Origin: DCFW01 sp963790715
GTDB taxonomy: Bacteria > Bacteroidota > Bacteroidia > Bacteroidales > Bacteroidaceae
Length of the DNA stretch: 64,000 bases
Reading direction: 5' to 3'
Assembly (NCBI GenBank): GCA_963790715.1
Contig: CAWBPN010000009.1
Span: forward strand, 67,516 to 131,515
The position numbers were made by a program, and so were the translations under genes. The notes beneath the pieces were generated by a model that had not been told where the DNA came from, did no database searches, and worked only from the letters and a program-made list of their open reading frames with translations. Positions 55,138 through 62,446 of this stretch are shown here, piece by piece. Within the stretch, counting starts at the first letter, position 1, and each line of letters starts with the position of its first letter.

Positions 55138-55431
55138 ATGAGAATAATAACATTTGCAGCCATAAGAGAATATGTAAAAAAACATGCTGATGCCGATGTA
55201 CCGTTAAGAGACTGGTATAAGAAGACTAAAAAAGCGGATTGGTCGTGTTTGGCAGATATAAAGAAAACCTTTAACAGCGTTGATTATGTTGGAAACGACA
55301 GATACGTGTTTAATATAAAAGGCAATGATTATAGGTTGGTCGCAATTGTTTTATTTAAGGTTAAAAAGGTTTATATCCGTTTTATAGGTACTCATAAAGA
55401 ATATGATAGAAAAGATTGTTCAAATGTTTAA
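55138..55431 (+). CDS. higB: HigB-type mRNA interferase toxin
   Basis: A 97-residue toxin of the RelE/HigB group (HigB_toxin family) that cleaves ribosome-bound mRNA. The start ATG at 55138 gives MRIITFAAIREYVKKHADAD, the expected N-terminus. A GTG two codons upstream is less likely. Motifs are LRDWYKKTKKADW and VFNIKGNDYRLVA, then KKVYIRFIGTHKEYDR with a C-terminal His/Tyr region. The antitoxin gene follows 11 bp downstream. Toxin before antitoxin is the usual higBA order. Confidence 0.9.
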   Translation: MRIITFAAIREYVKKHADADVPLRDWYKKTKKADWSCLADIKKTFNSVDYVGNDRYVFNIKGNDYRLVAIVLFKVKKVYIRFIGTHKEYDRKDCSNV

Positions 55432-55442
55432 AGAATAAGATT

Positions 55443-55808
55443 ATGGCAAAGATTAAAACCGAAAAACAGTACAAAGCGGCTTGTCAAAGAGTTGAAGAGT
55501 TGCTGAAGGTCGTTGGGAATGATACTCCTGCCGATAATAAAAATATGCTTGAATTGGATTTAATTTCCGATTTAGTTGCTGATTATGAAGAAGAAAACCT
55601 TCCTGTAGAAGATCCTTCTTTGAGTGATACTATTAAGCTTCGTATGTACGAGATGAATCTTACTCAGGCAAAACTATCAAAACTTTTGAATGTTAGCCCT
55701 TCACGTGTAAGTGAATACCTGTCAGGTAAATGTGAGCCTACTTTAAAGGTAGCCCGCGAAATAAGCCGTAAGTTAAATATTGATGCCGATATAGTATTGG
55801 GTGTTTAA
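55443..55808 (+). CDS. higA: HigA-type antitoxin with XRE helix-turn-helix
   Basis: A 121-residue antitoxin. The N-terminal half (KTEKQYKAACQRVEELLKVV and ELDLISDLVADYEEE) is the toxin-binding part. The C-terminal HTH (LRMYEMNLTQAKLSKLL, VSPSRVSEYLSGK) binds DNA and should repress the operon. The start is taken at the ATG 55443 (MAKIKTEKQY) rather than 55416, which overlaps higB. Confidence 0.9.
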   Translation: MAKIKTEKQYKAACQRVEELLKVVGNDTPADNKNMLELDLISDLVADYEEENLPVEDPSLSDTIKLRMYEMNLTQAKLSKLLNVSPSRVSEYLSGKCEPTLKVAREISRKLNIDADIVLGV

Positions 55809-55887
55809 ATATAACGGATATATCAAAAAGGCTTTGGAGAATCAAATTAAGTTAGCACATTAAAGTTTAATCTAAAATATTAATATT

Positions 55888-56550
55888 ATGAGATGTCCAC
55901 ATTGTCAAGTAGAAATTAATGAGAATTTTGCAGAACTATATATTGGTATATCAGGAAGTAATCAGTATTGTAGTTTATTTTATATGAAATGTCCTAATCC
56001 TGAGTGCGGAAAAGTAATTGTAATGATAGGATTTTCAGAGCATATTGATAGGATAAACAGTGGAGAACATTTGCTAGAGGCTAAAATTAAACTGATTTAT
56101 CCAATAGGTAGTAATAGATCTCCTGCACCAATAGAGGTAGATAAAACTTTTGCCGAAGATTATAATGAAGCGTGTTTGGTATTACCTTATAGTCCAAAAG
56201 CGAGTGCGGCATTAAGTCGAAGATGTTTACAGAATATTATTAGAATTAAAGAAGAAATTAAAGAAAAGAATTTAATGCTGGAAATTGATAAATTGATTTC
56301 TTTAAATAAAGTCCCTTCTTATATTGGTAATAATTTACAAACAATTAGAGGATTTGGGAACATAGTTGCTCACGGAATGGAAGATCAGAATTCAGGTGAA
56401 ATTTTAGATGTAGAGCCTAATGAAGCAGAGTTCTTATTAGACGTTTTAGAACTTATGTTTGATTTCTATTTTGTTCAACCAGCGAAAGCTGAGAAAATTA
56501 AAGCTTCTTTAAATGAAAAGTTAAGTAGTGCAGGAAAACCTACAGTATAA
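55888..56550 (+). CDS. DUF4145 domain protein with N-terminal zinc ribbon
   Basis: A 220-residue soluble protein. The N-terminal CPHC and CPNPEC pairs form a zinc ribbon (about residues 3-6 and 34-39). The DUF4145 core (about 85-200) has SPKASAALSRRCLQNIIRIK and GNIVAHGMEDQN, which are typical of the family. DUF4145 proteins often occur near restriction or other defence genes, but their role is unknown. It lies 79 bp after higA. The truncated IS5-type fragment begins directly after its stop codon (56551). Confidence 0.85.
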   Translation: MRCPHCQVEINENFAELYIGISGSNQYCSLFYMKCPNPECGKVIVMIGFSEHIDRINSGEHLLEAKIKLIYPIGSNRSPAPIEVDKTFAEDYNEACLVLPYSPKASAALSRRCLQNIIRIKEEIKEKNLMLEIDKLISLNKVPSYIGNNLQTIRGFGNIVAHGMEDQNSGEILDVEPNEAEFLLDVLELMFDFYFVQPAKAEKIKASLNEKLSSAGKPTV

Positions 56551-56687
56551 GAAGCTGTTTTGAAATTATTGTATAAGTTTTTTAAGCATAATTTGGCAGA
56601 AAGTAATTTGTAGCATAGCTTCAGCCGAATCAGTCTTATATTCGTAATCAGTAGTCATTCTTCTGTAGTTCTCGATCCATGAAAAAG
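56551..56687 (-). mobile_element. Truncated right end of an IS5-type element (137 bp)
   Basis: This is the reverse complement of 61571-61707. It holds the terminal repeat GAAGCTGTTTTGAAATTATT and the codons for the transposase C-terminus from FSWIENYRR to KLIQ. It breaks off exactly where the IS66 end begins at 56688. It is a remnant and is not functional. Confidence 0.92.
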
Positions 56688-56756
56688 GTAAGCCCCCGAT
56701 AAAGTACATATTGTGATGTTATCGAAGTTAAGATATCTTTGTCATCAAAAAAGAAG

Positions 56757-57137
56757 ATGAAGAATCAACGTCCAATGCAAAAAGAAGAATTTACAGAAAT
56801 TATATCCCGTCAAGTATCAAGCGGTTTAAGCATAAAGGAATTCTGTATGAATGAGAGTTATACGTCATCTAATTTTTATTATTGGAAATCGAAATTTGGT
56901 TTTGCACGTCCATGCAACAAATACCCAAAAGGTTCAAATGGTTTTGCGCCGATAGATTTATTGAGTAAAGACGAGCGGTATAATCCCCCCAAAGAAACAG
57001 AAACAGATATTACCGAGTCGGAGATATGCATAGAATATCCTACAGGAGTGAAGATACATTTCAAAGGCATGTCGGAAACAGGAATAGCATTAAATATAAT
57101 ATCAAAAATCAGTTCGTCCCATGTTTTGCCTGAATGA
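56757..57137 (+). CDS. tnpA: IS66 accessory protein TnpA
   Basis: A 126-residue helix-turn-helix accessory protein of IS66 elements. A TATCTTTG box (56734-56741) overlaps the in-frame TTG at 56739, so the ATG at 56757 (MKNQRPMQKEEF) is chosen. Family motifs are SGLSIKEFCMNESYTSSNFY and YYWKSKFG, with a beta-rich end including IEYPTGVKIHF. It overlaps tnpB by 17 bp. Its exact role in transposition is not known. Confidence 0.85.
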   Translation: MKNQRPMQKEEFTEIISRQVSSGLSIKEFCMNESYTSSNFYYWKSKFGFARPCNKYPKGSNGFAPIDLLSKDERYNPPKETETDITESEICIEYPTGVKIHFKGMSETGIALNIISKISSSHVLPE

Positions 57138-57423
57138 TACGATGCGTTATTTTTTGTGTCCTGGTAAGACAGACATGCGTAAAGGAATGAATATGCTGAG
57201 CGGAGTGGTACATGACAAAATGGGCAAAGACGTACGCAAGGGTGACGTATTCATATTTGTGAATCGAACAAGAACGACGATGAAGCTTCTCCATGCCGAA
57301 GACGGAGGCCTGGTAATGTATGTAAAACGGTTGGAACAAGGAACATTCAGGATGCCTCAATATTATGAATCAAGCAGATCGTACCCAATGGAATGGTGTG
57401 ATTTGGTAATAATGGAATTTTAG
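57121..57423 (+). CDS. tnpB: IS66 accessory protein TnpB
   Basis: A 100-residue protein of the IS66 Orf2 family. Signatures are RYFLCPGKTDMRKGMNMLSG and GDVFIFVNRTRTTMKLL, followed by YVKRLEQGTFRMP. It overlaps tnpA by 17 bp and precedes tnpC by 9 bp, the standard IS66 order. It is intact. It is required for transposition in studied IS66 elements. Confidence 0.95.
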   Translation: MFCLNDTMRYFLCPGKTDMRKGMNMLSGVVHDKMGKDVRKGDVFIFVNRTRTTMKLLHAEDGGLVMYVKRLEQGTFRMPQYYESSRSYPMEWCDLVIMEF

Positions 57424-57432
57424 AAAAGAAAG

Positions 57433-59039
57433 ATGGCGCAAAGCGAGGAGTTGGAAATGTTATTGAAAGAGCAGTCGGAGCAAATCACCCGTCTGAAAGA
57501 AACCAATACCTCGCAAGCAAAGAAAATGGATGATATGCAAAGTGAGATAACTCAATTGCTATCACAAATTGCATGGTTTAAGCGTCAGATGTTCGGTCGC
57601 AAGAGTGAGAAGTTGGCGGTGTTGGATCCGAACCAATTAGAATTTGATTTTGACGGAACAGGATCAAAAGAAGAGTTGGCGGCAGAGATTGAAGAAGCGC
57701 GTAAGGCAGCCGTTAAAGAAATCGACAACCGAACATCGAAAGAGAAACACAACGAACGTCGCAATAGGAAAATAACTGAGAATCTCCCGGTTGTTGAAGT
57801 TGTGATAGAGCCTGAAAACATAGACAAAGACAGATATGTGCGTATAGGTGAAGAACGTACCAGAACACTGGAGTTTGAGCCGGGTAAATTGTATGTGAAA
57901 GAAATTGTTCGTCCCAAATACGGACTTAAGAATAGTACAGACATACCGAAAGAAGGGGAAAAGGGAGTTATTATAGCACCTCTTCCTTTACAGCCGATAA
58001 ACAAAGGACTTCCCGGAGCATCGTTGTTGGCAGAGATATTACTTCAAAAATATGAATACCATACACCGTTTTACAGACAGATACAGGAGTTTGGCCATCT
58101 TGGCATAAAAATATCAGAAAGCACATTGGACGGATGGTTTAAACCGGCATGCGAGTTGCTTCACCCCTTGTATGATAAATTGAAAGAAGTTGTTCTTTCA
58201 ACAGATTATGTGCAAGTTGACGAAACCACACTTCCGGTGATAAATCATAACACCCACCGAGCGGCGAAAGAATATTTATGGATGGTCAGGTCGGTAATGA
58301 AGAGGTTGGTGTTTTTTCATTACGATAAAGGATCAAGATCACAGGAAACAGCAAAAAAATTGCTCAAGCCATTTAAAGGTTATCTTCAAAGTGACGGTTA
58401 TGCAGGATATAACGTCTTTGAAGATAATATCGACGTGTGCCTTGTCGGTTGCATGGCTCATATAAAAGAAGCCATTTTGAAGAGGCGTTGGACGAGAACA
58501 AAGAATTGGCAGAATACGCTTTAAAAGAAATACAGAACCTTTATCATGTAGAACACATGGCTGACGACAGTGAATTGCCTTATGATGAACGTGCAACGTT
58601 GCGTAAAAAATTATCAGAACCGATATTGAACTCTTTTGAGAAATGGATGGAAAAGACTTATCATCAAGTCCTCCCCAAAAGCCGCATAGGACAAGCCATA
58701 GCATACGGTTATTCAATTATGCCCAGAATGAGGGAATATCTTAAGGACGGACGCTTGAAGATAGACAACAACTTAGGTGAGAATGCAATACGGCCAATAA
58801 CAATATCGAGAAAGAACTTTCTTTTTTGCGGTAATCACGAGGCAGCACAGAACACTGCCATAATATGCTCATTACTCGGCTCGTGTAAAGGGGCTGGAGT
58901 AAATCCGCGTGAATGGTTGAATGACGTATTGGCAAAATTACCATATTATCTTCAGCCTAAATCTAAACTTAATATAAGAGAACTGCTTCCGGATGAATGG
59001 ACGGGCGATAACTCTAATGAAACTACAACAAAAATCTAA
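57433..59039 (+). pseudogene. tnpC: IS66 transposase TnpC broken by a frameshift
   Basis: DDE transposase of about 534 codons in two frames. The first frame (57433-58524) has the N-terminal coiled coil, the zinc-finger-like region, and the catalytic Asp residues in STDYVQVDETTL and LQSDGYAGYN. The homologous sequence leaves this frame near 58458, after VGCMAHIK, and continues in the -1 frame with SHFEEALDENKELAEY to 59039. That part includes the catalytic Glu in NLGENAIRPITISRKN. One A appears to be missing in a short A run. There is no classic slippery heptamer, so a mutation is likelier than programmed frameshifting. Confidence 0.88.
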
Positions 59040-59148
59040 CAATTCTCCAATAATACTCTAATATAAAATATTGGATTTATAGCTCTTGAATAAACTCTAA
59101 TTTTACTGCTTTTTGTCTTGCAATATGTACTTTATCGGGTGCTTACAA

Positions 59149-59400
59149 AGCAAGTCAGATACTAATAAACAAAATCAAGTAGTTTGAAGGCGTAAAGCTG
59201 AATGCTTATAAATGCCAGTCTGGTGTCCTTGCAAAGTCTGATACAGCTTACAGTGATGAAGAGGCCGTAATTTCATAAAACTATTTATGGTACAAAAAAA
59301 CTGACAGCAATGGCAAACACCCGGTGCTTTCTACTACCGATATAACAATAAAGAAATCGACAGGCTCTAAATGCAAAGTATCACAAATCTCTACTTCTAC
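59149..59400 (+). pseudogene. Decayed gene fragment next to IS66
   Basis: Directly after the IS66 end, bases 59149-59191 match 54700-54742 (28 bp identical). Open but broken frames follow: EGVKLNAYKCQSGVLAKSDT, then KTDSNGKHPVLSTTDITIKK. They read like parts of one protein split by stops and shifts. The 59147-59370 interval contains no intact gene. Confidence 0.4.
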
Positions 59401-59616
59401 CAAGGTGCAAATACTAAGCAGGTAGATAAGCAAAAGATTACGGATAAAAAGAAAGACACTCAAAAAGTTACATCGCAAGTGAAAGATGTTAGTAACTTGA
59501 TATGGGTTATAGTAATACTGATATTGCTTGTTATTGTATGCTATTTCATAGTAAAATACTGGGATAAAATCTGTAATTTTGTCAAGAAATTAAAAACAAT
59601 AAAATGGAAAAAGTAA
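59371..59616 (+). CDS. Small single-pass membrane protein, possibly 5'-rearranged
   Basis: An 81-residue product. It has a polar, Lys-rich N-terminal part (KQVDKQKITDKKKDTQKVTS), a membrane helix at about residues 48-68 (LIWVIVILILLVIVCYFIV) and a basic tail KKLKTIKWKK. No family is recognised. A truncated paralogue lies at 52767-52948. The first 12 residues are read in a different frame from the upstream gene remnant and may not be native. The gene at 59604 overlaps its end by 13 bp. Confidence 0.45.
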   Translation: MQSITNLYFYQGANTKQVDKQKITDKKKDTQKVTSQVKDVSNLIWVIVILILLVIVCYFIVKYWDKICNFVKKLKTIKWKK

Positions 59617-59810
59617 ATTTATATTCTCTCAGTCAGATGAATACTGTTATTTTATACGCTGTAGCTAAGAACGAAGAAGAAGTTAAAGAATTAGCAAAGA
59701 AAGCTAATTATGATATTTCATGTTTGGAAATTAAATTAGAAGGACTCGATGCAAGGGGCAGGGACGGCGAACCGCTCAAAAAGTTCATTAATAATCATAT
59801 TATGATATAA
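59604..59810 (+). CDS. Small hypothetical protein (68 aa)
   Basis: A 68-residue soluble protein beginning MEKVNLYSLSQMNTVILYAV, with a helix (KNEEEVKELAKKANYD) and an acidic end. No family is recognised. The start overlaps the membrane-protein gene by 13 bp, which suggests coupling. Two hairpins follow, at 59834-59857 and 59873-59899. Confidence 0.5.
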   Translation: MEKVNLYSLSQMNTVILYAVAKNEEEVKELAKKANYDISCLEIKLEGLDARGRDGEPLKKFINNHIMI

Positions 59811-59833
59811 GCCAAGAAATTAAAATCATTAAA

Positions 59834-59899
59834 GCATAACTAAAGAGTTAGTTATGCTTTAGTAAAAAGGTGAAGCCCGGCATTTTGTCGGGCTTTTAT
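59834..59899. terminator. Tandem hairpins ending in an intrinsic terminator
   Basis: GCATAACTAA (59834-59843) pairs perfectly with TTAGTTATGC (59848-59857). AAGCCCG (59873-59879) pairs with CGGGCTT (59889-59895), followed by a T run. Part of the first hairpin sequence recurs near 52955-52985. The rest of 59811-60186 has no supported gene. Confidence 0.75.
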
Positions 59900-60186
59900 T
59901 CTTTGAAATTGTCGCTCCAAAATATTATAATTCTCAGTATTAAGAGTCGCACTGTATATTTTTTGCATAGAAGTACCATAATGTGAATGTGTTCTGATTT
60001 TTTTTGATACTTCAAACACGATTTTTGATGGTTCAAGCAGTGATTCAGGTTGTTTAAGCAAAAATGAGTATATTACCGATTTTTTTCTTATAATTAAATC
60101 TATTAAGTTTGTAATGGAGAGTAGGTATATATTCTCCATATAATGGACGTCAATATGTTAGATTTTATATACTTAATTTAGCTAAT

Positions 60187-60369
60187 ATGAAAAATATTTT
60201 AAAACAAGTAGCCGGAACTATAGCTCTGGGAGCAGTAGCGGTAGTTGGTGTTGGGATTGTAATAGGATCTATTCCTGTACCAGGAGGGCACGGCATTAGA
60301 CATGCTATAGGGCATGGGATGCCGCATGTTTTGAAAGATATAGAAAAATGGAAGAATGAGGAGGATTAA
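60187..60369 (+). CDS. Small hydrophobic protein with His/Gly-rich tail (60 aa)
   Basis: A 60-residue protein. The N-terminal basic start MKNILKQVAG is followed by a Gly/Ala/Val helix (about residues 11-29), then PVPGGHGIRHAIGHGMPHV with five His in 15 residues and a charged end. The spaced His could bind metal. It is unrecognised. It sits 5 bp before the 135-residue gene, so the two form a pair. Confidence 0.45.
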   Translation: MKNILKQVAGTIALGAVAVVGVGIVIGSIPVPGGHGIRHAIGHGMPHVLKDIEKWKNEED

Positions 60370-60374
60370 TTATT

Positions 60375-60782
60375 ATGATAACAGTAAAAACATCGAAAGA
60401 ACTTGGTGAAGCTATAAAGAATGAAGAAAGTTCAATTTATATTGAAGGAGATTTAAAAAATAAAGTTGTTAGAATAAAATTTACAGGAAAACTTGCATGG
60501 GCAGTAGCAGGTGCTTCAATAGCCGGAGCCGTATTATTATATTTGCTTACACCAGCTGCAACTGTTGCATCAGCTCCTGTGGCGGGTGCCGGAGGTGCAG
60601 TTACATTTACTGGAGCAGCGGTTAGTGCCGGAGCTGCTATGACTATATTGGGAATACCTGCAACCACAGCGGCTATTGCTATTGCCGTTGCCGCAGGTGG
60701 TTATGGAGCAATTATTTCTTTGAGAGACAAATATAAAATTTCCAGGAAAGATGTTAATGGAATTTTATTAGAAAAAAAGTAA
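60375..60782 (+). CDS. Gly/Ala-rich membrane protein of unknown function (135 aa)
   Basis: A 135-residue protein. The first 30 residues are soluble (ELGEAIKNEESSIYIEGDLK). Then come two or three hydrophobic, Gly/Ala-rich segments (AVAGASIAGAVLLYLL at about 43-58, and about 70-112) and a short charged tail ending KDVNGILLEKK. It looks like a conserved hypothetical type. No catalytic residue is seen, and a pore-like or membrane-packing role is only a guess. It follows the 60-residue gene by 5 bp. Confidence 0.55.
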   Translation: MITVKTSKELGEAIKNEESSIYIEGDLKNKVVRIKFTGKLAWAVAGASIAGAVLLYLLTPAATVASAPVAGAGGAVTFTGAAVSAGAAMTILGIPATTAAIAIAVAAGGYGAIISLRDKYKISRKDVNGILLEKK

Positions 60783-60820
60783 TATTTGTGCAATAATTAA
60801 TAACATGCAGTTGATTTTTA

Positions 60821-61707
60821 GAAGCTGTTTTGAATTATAAAAAAGAGTAATAAATAAAGGATATCAGGAGGTCAAAAGGAATAAAATTCATATTTTATAG
60901 TTATCAAGACAATAAGTTATGATTAATTATCCCAGCGACCTCACAGATAAACAGTGGCAAGTTATAAAAAATATATTAGAACCCAAAGCAAGGAAGCGCA
61001 AACATTCTTTGCGTGATATTCTAAATGCAATGATGTACATAACAAAAACAGGTAGTCAGTGGCGTATGCTTCCCAAAGATTTTGGTCCATGGCAAACGGT
61101 GTATTTCTATTTTCGTAAGTGGAAATTAGAGGGTGTCTTTGAAGAACTGATGCATGTCCTTCGCCAAGCGGTTAGGAAAATAAAAGGAAAAGAAATCAGT
61201 CCAAGTATAGGTCTCATAGATTCTCGAAGTGTAAGGACATCTCATCACATTGACAGCAAAGAATATGGCATTGATGGAGGAAAGAAAATAAAGGGCAGGA
61301 AGGAACATATAATTGTTGACACACTAGGACTGCCAATGGCTATAAGAGTACATGCTGCAAATATACATGATAGCCTTGGCGCAGTTGATACAATAGAACT
61401 TCTTAAATATAAATTTCCTCGTTTGAAGAAAATTATAGCTGATGGTGGTTATAGAGGTAAATTAGTTGATGTTGTAAAAGAATTCGGATGGAATTTATCG
61501 GTTGTGCTTAGGCCAAATGAATCTTCAAAAAAGTTTAAGGTGCTACCTTTACGATGGATCGTTGAACGTACTTTTTCATGGATCGAGAACTACAGAAGAA
61601 TGACTACTGATTACGAATATAAGACTGATTCGGCTGAAGCTATGCTACAAATTACTTTCTGCCAAATTATGCTTAAAAAACTTATACAATAATTTCAAAA
61701 CAGCTTC
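60821..61707 (+). mobile_element. Complete IS5-type insertion sequence (887 bp)
   Basis: The terminal repeats are GAAGCTGTTTTGAA at the left (from 60821) and its reverse complement at the right (to 61707), identical over 14 bp and continuing after a one-base gap. TTA flanks both sides (60818-60820 and 61708-61710), a TNA target duplication as in the IS1031-like group of the IS5 family. It contains one intact transposase gene. A 137-bp end fragment of the same element lies at 56551. Confidence 0.93.
60919..61692 (+). CDS. IS5-family transposase (single-frame DDE)
   Basis: A 257-residue transposase. The N-terminus MINYPSDLTDKQWQVIKNIL is typical of IS1031-like enzymes. The middle has GSQWRMLPKDFGPWQTVY. 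The catalytic set is Asp in GLIDSRSVRTS, Asp in IADGGYRG, and Glu in RWIVERTFSWIENYRRM. The frame is intact, with normal length and both ends present, so the copy may be active. Confidence 0.95.
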   Translation: MINYPSDLTDKQWQVIKNILEPKARKRKHSLRDILNAMMYITKTGSQWRMLPKDFGPWQTVYFYFRKWKLEGVFEELMHVLRQAVRKIKGKEISPSIGLIDSRSVRTSHHIDSKEYGIDGGKKIKGRKEHIIVDTLGLPMAIRVHAANIHDSLGAVDTIELLKYKFPRLKKIIADGGYRGKLVDVVKEFGWNLSVVLRPNESSKKFKVLPLRWIVERTFSWIENYRRMTTDYEYKTDSAEAMLQITFCQIMLKKLIQ

Positions 61708-61950
61708 TTATATAAACTATCGAAAATAGGTATATTAATATAAATGGGAGCCATCACTGATTCCCTTTATTATTTATAACACCTTTTGACTAATTCTTAT
61801 TTAGTCAATTGTCTATATTGCAATCTTAAGTAAAGAAAAGATAGTAATAAGTTGTTTTATTAAAATCTTTCTTGAAGAAAATATAATTAGTATCTAGGTT
61901 TTTATATAATACATTAGTTGAAAATATTTTATATGATAATTAATTAAGTT

Positions 61951-62394
61951 ATGAATGAATTTGATAAATTCTCAAAACAAGCTAAAAGCATGTCAAGCAA
62001 TCCATTAGGAATAATTGCTCTTTTTATAACATTGGTTTATGGTATTGCTGCATTAACTATATCATTTAGTCGTAATATAGAAAATTATATTGAACCTCTT
62101 ATTTATTTTTTAATATTTTTCCCTGTAGTAGTTTTAGGATGCTTTCTTTGGTTAGTAACAAAGCATTATGATAAGATATATGCACCTATAGATTTTAAAA
62201 ATGAAGAGAATTATGTGAAAACTCTTTTGATTGCTTCATTGGCTGCTGCAAATGCAAAAAATCACGGTGACAATGATAAATCAATAAAACAATTAGTAGA
62301 TTTAGTTAATAAGGAATTTTCAATTAATTCGGGTTTGCTGAATTACCCATATTATATCTATTCGACTGATTATTACCAACTTATGTTGTATTAA
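61951..62394 (+). CDS. Membrane protein of unknown function (147 aa)
   Basis: A 147-residue protein with two membrane helices (about residues 19-39 and 48-70) and a soluble C-terminal part (NYVKTLLIASLAAANAKNHG). No family is recognised. Its stop codon overlaps the promoter region of the following transposase (TTTG at 62396), so the gene may be cut at its 3' end by that element, and its last residues may be encoded by the element. The 61711-61950 spacer is A/T-rich with no feature seen. Confidence 0.5.
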   Translation: MNEFDKFSKQAKSMSSNPLGIIALFITLVYGIAALTISFSRNIENYIEPLIYFLIFFPVVVLGCFLWLVTKHYDKIYAPIDFKNEENYVKTLLIASLAAANAKNHGDNDKSIKQLVDLVNKEFSINSGLLNYPYYIYSTDYYQLMLY

Positions 62395-62395
62395 T

Positions 62396-62427
62396 TTTGC
62401 CTATTTAAGAAAAAAGTTGTAACTTTG
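62396..62427 (+). promoter_or_regulatory. Promoter of the right-edge transposase
   Basis: TTTG (62396-62399), 20 bp, then TAACTTTG (62420-62427). The expected transcript start lies after the in-frame GTG at 62429, which favours the ATG at 62447. Confidence 0.75.
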
Positions 62428-62446
62428 TGTGTTAAAACGAAGTAAA

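Larger units (their letters stand above)
56688..59146 (+). mobile_element. IS66-family insertion sequence, transposase frameshifted
   Basis: The terminal inverted repeats are GTAAGCCCCCGATAAAGTAC at the left end (from 56688) and, reversed, GTAAGCACCCGATAAAGTAC at the right end (to 59146), with one mismatch in 26 bp. Three genes, tnpA, tnpB and tnpC, lie inside. IS66 elements make 8-bp target duplications. The flanks TGAAAAAG and AAAGCAAG differ, so one flank was deleted or the ends come from different insertions. Confidence 0.9.

Noticed and set aside
58437..58524. Programmed -1 frameshift in IS66 tnpC
   Set aside because: No standard slippery heptamer with a downstream structure is seen, and IS66 tnpC is normally one frame.
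59852..60139. 95-codon minus-strand frame
   Set aside because: Its last part runs through the intrinsic terminator at 59873-59899, it has no recognised family, and no promoter or ribosome site is seen.
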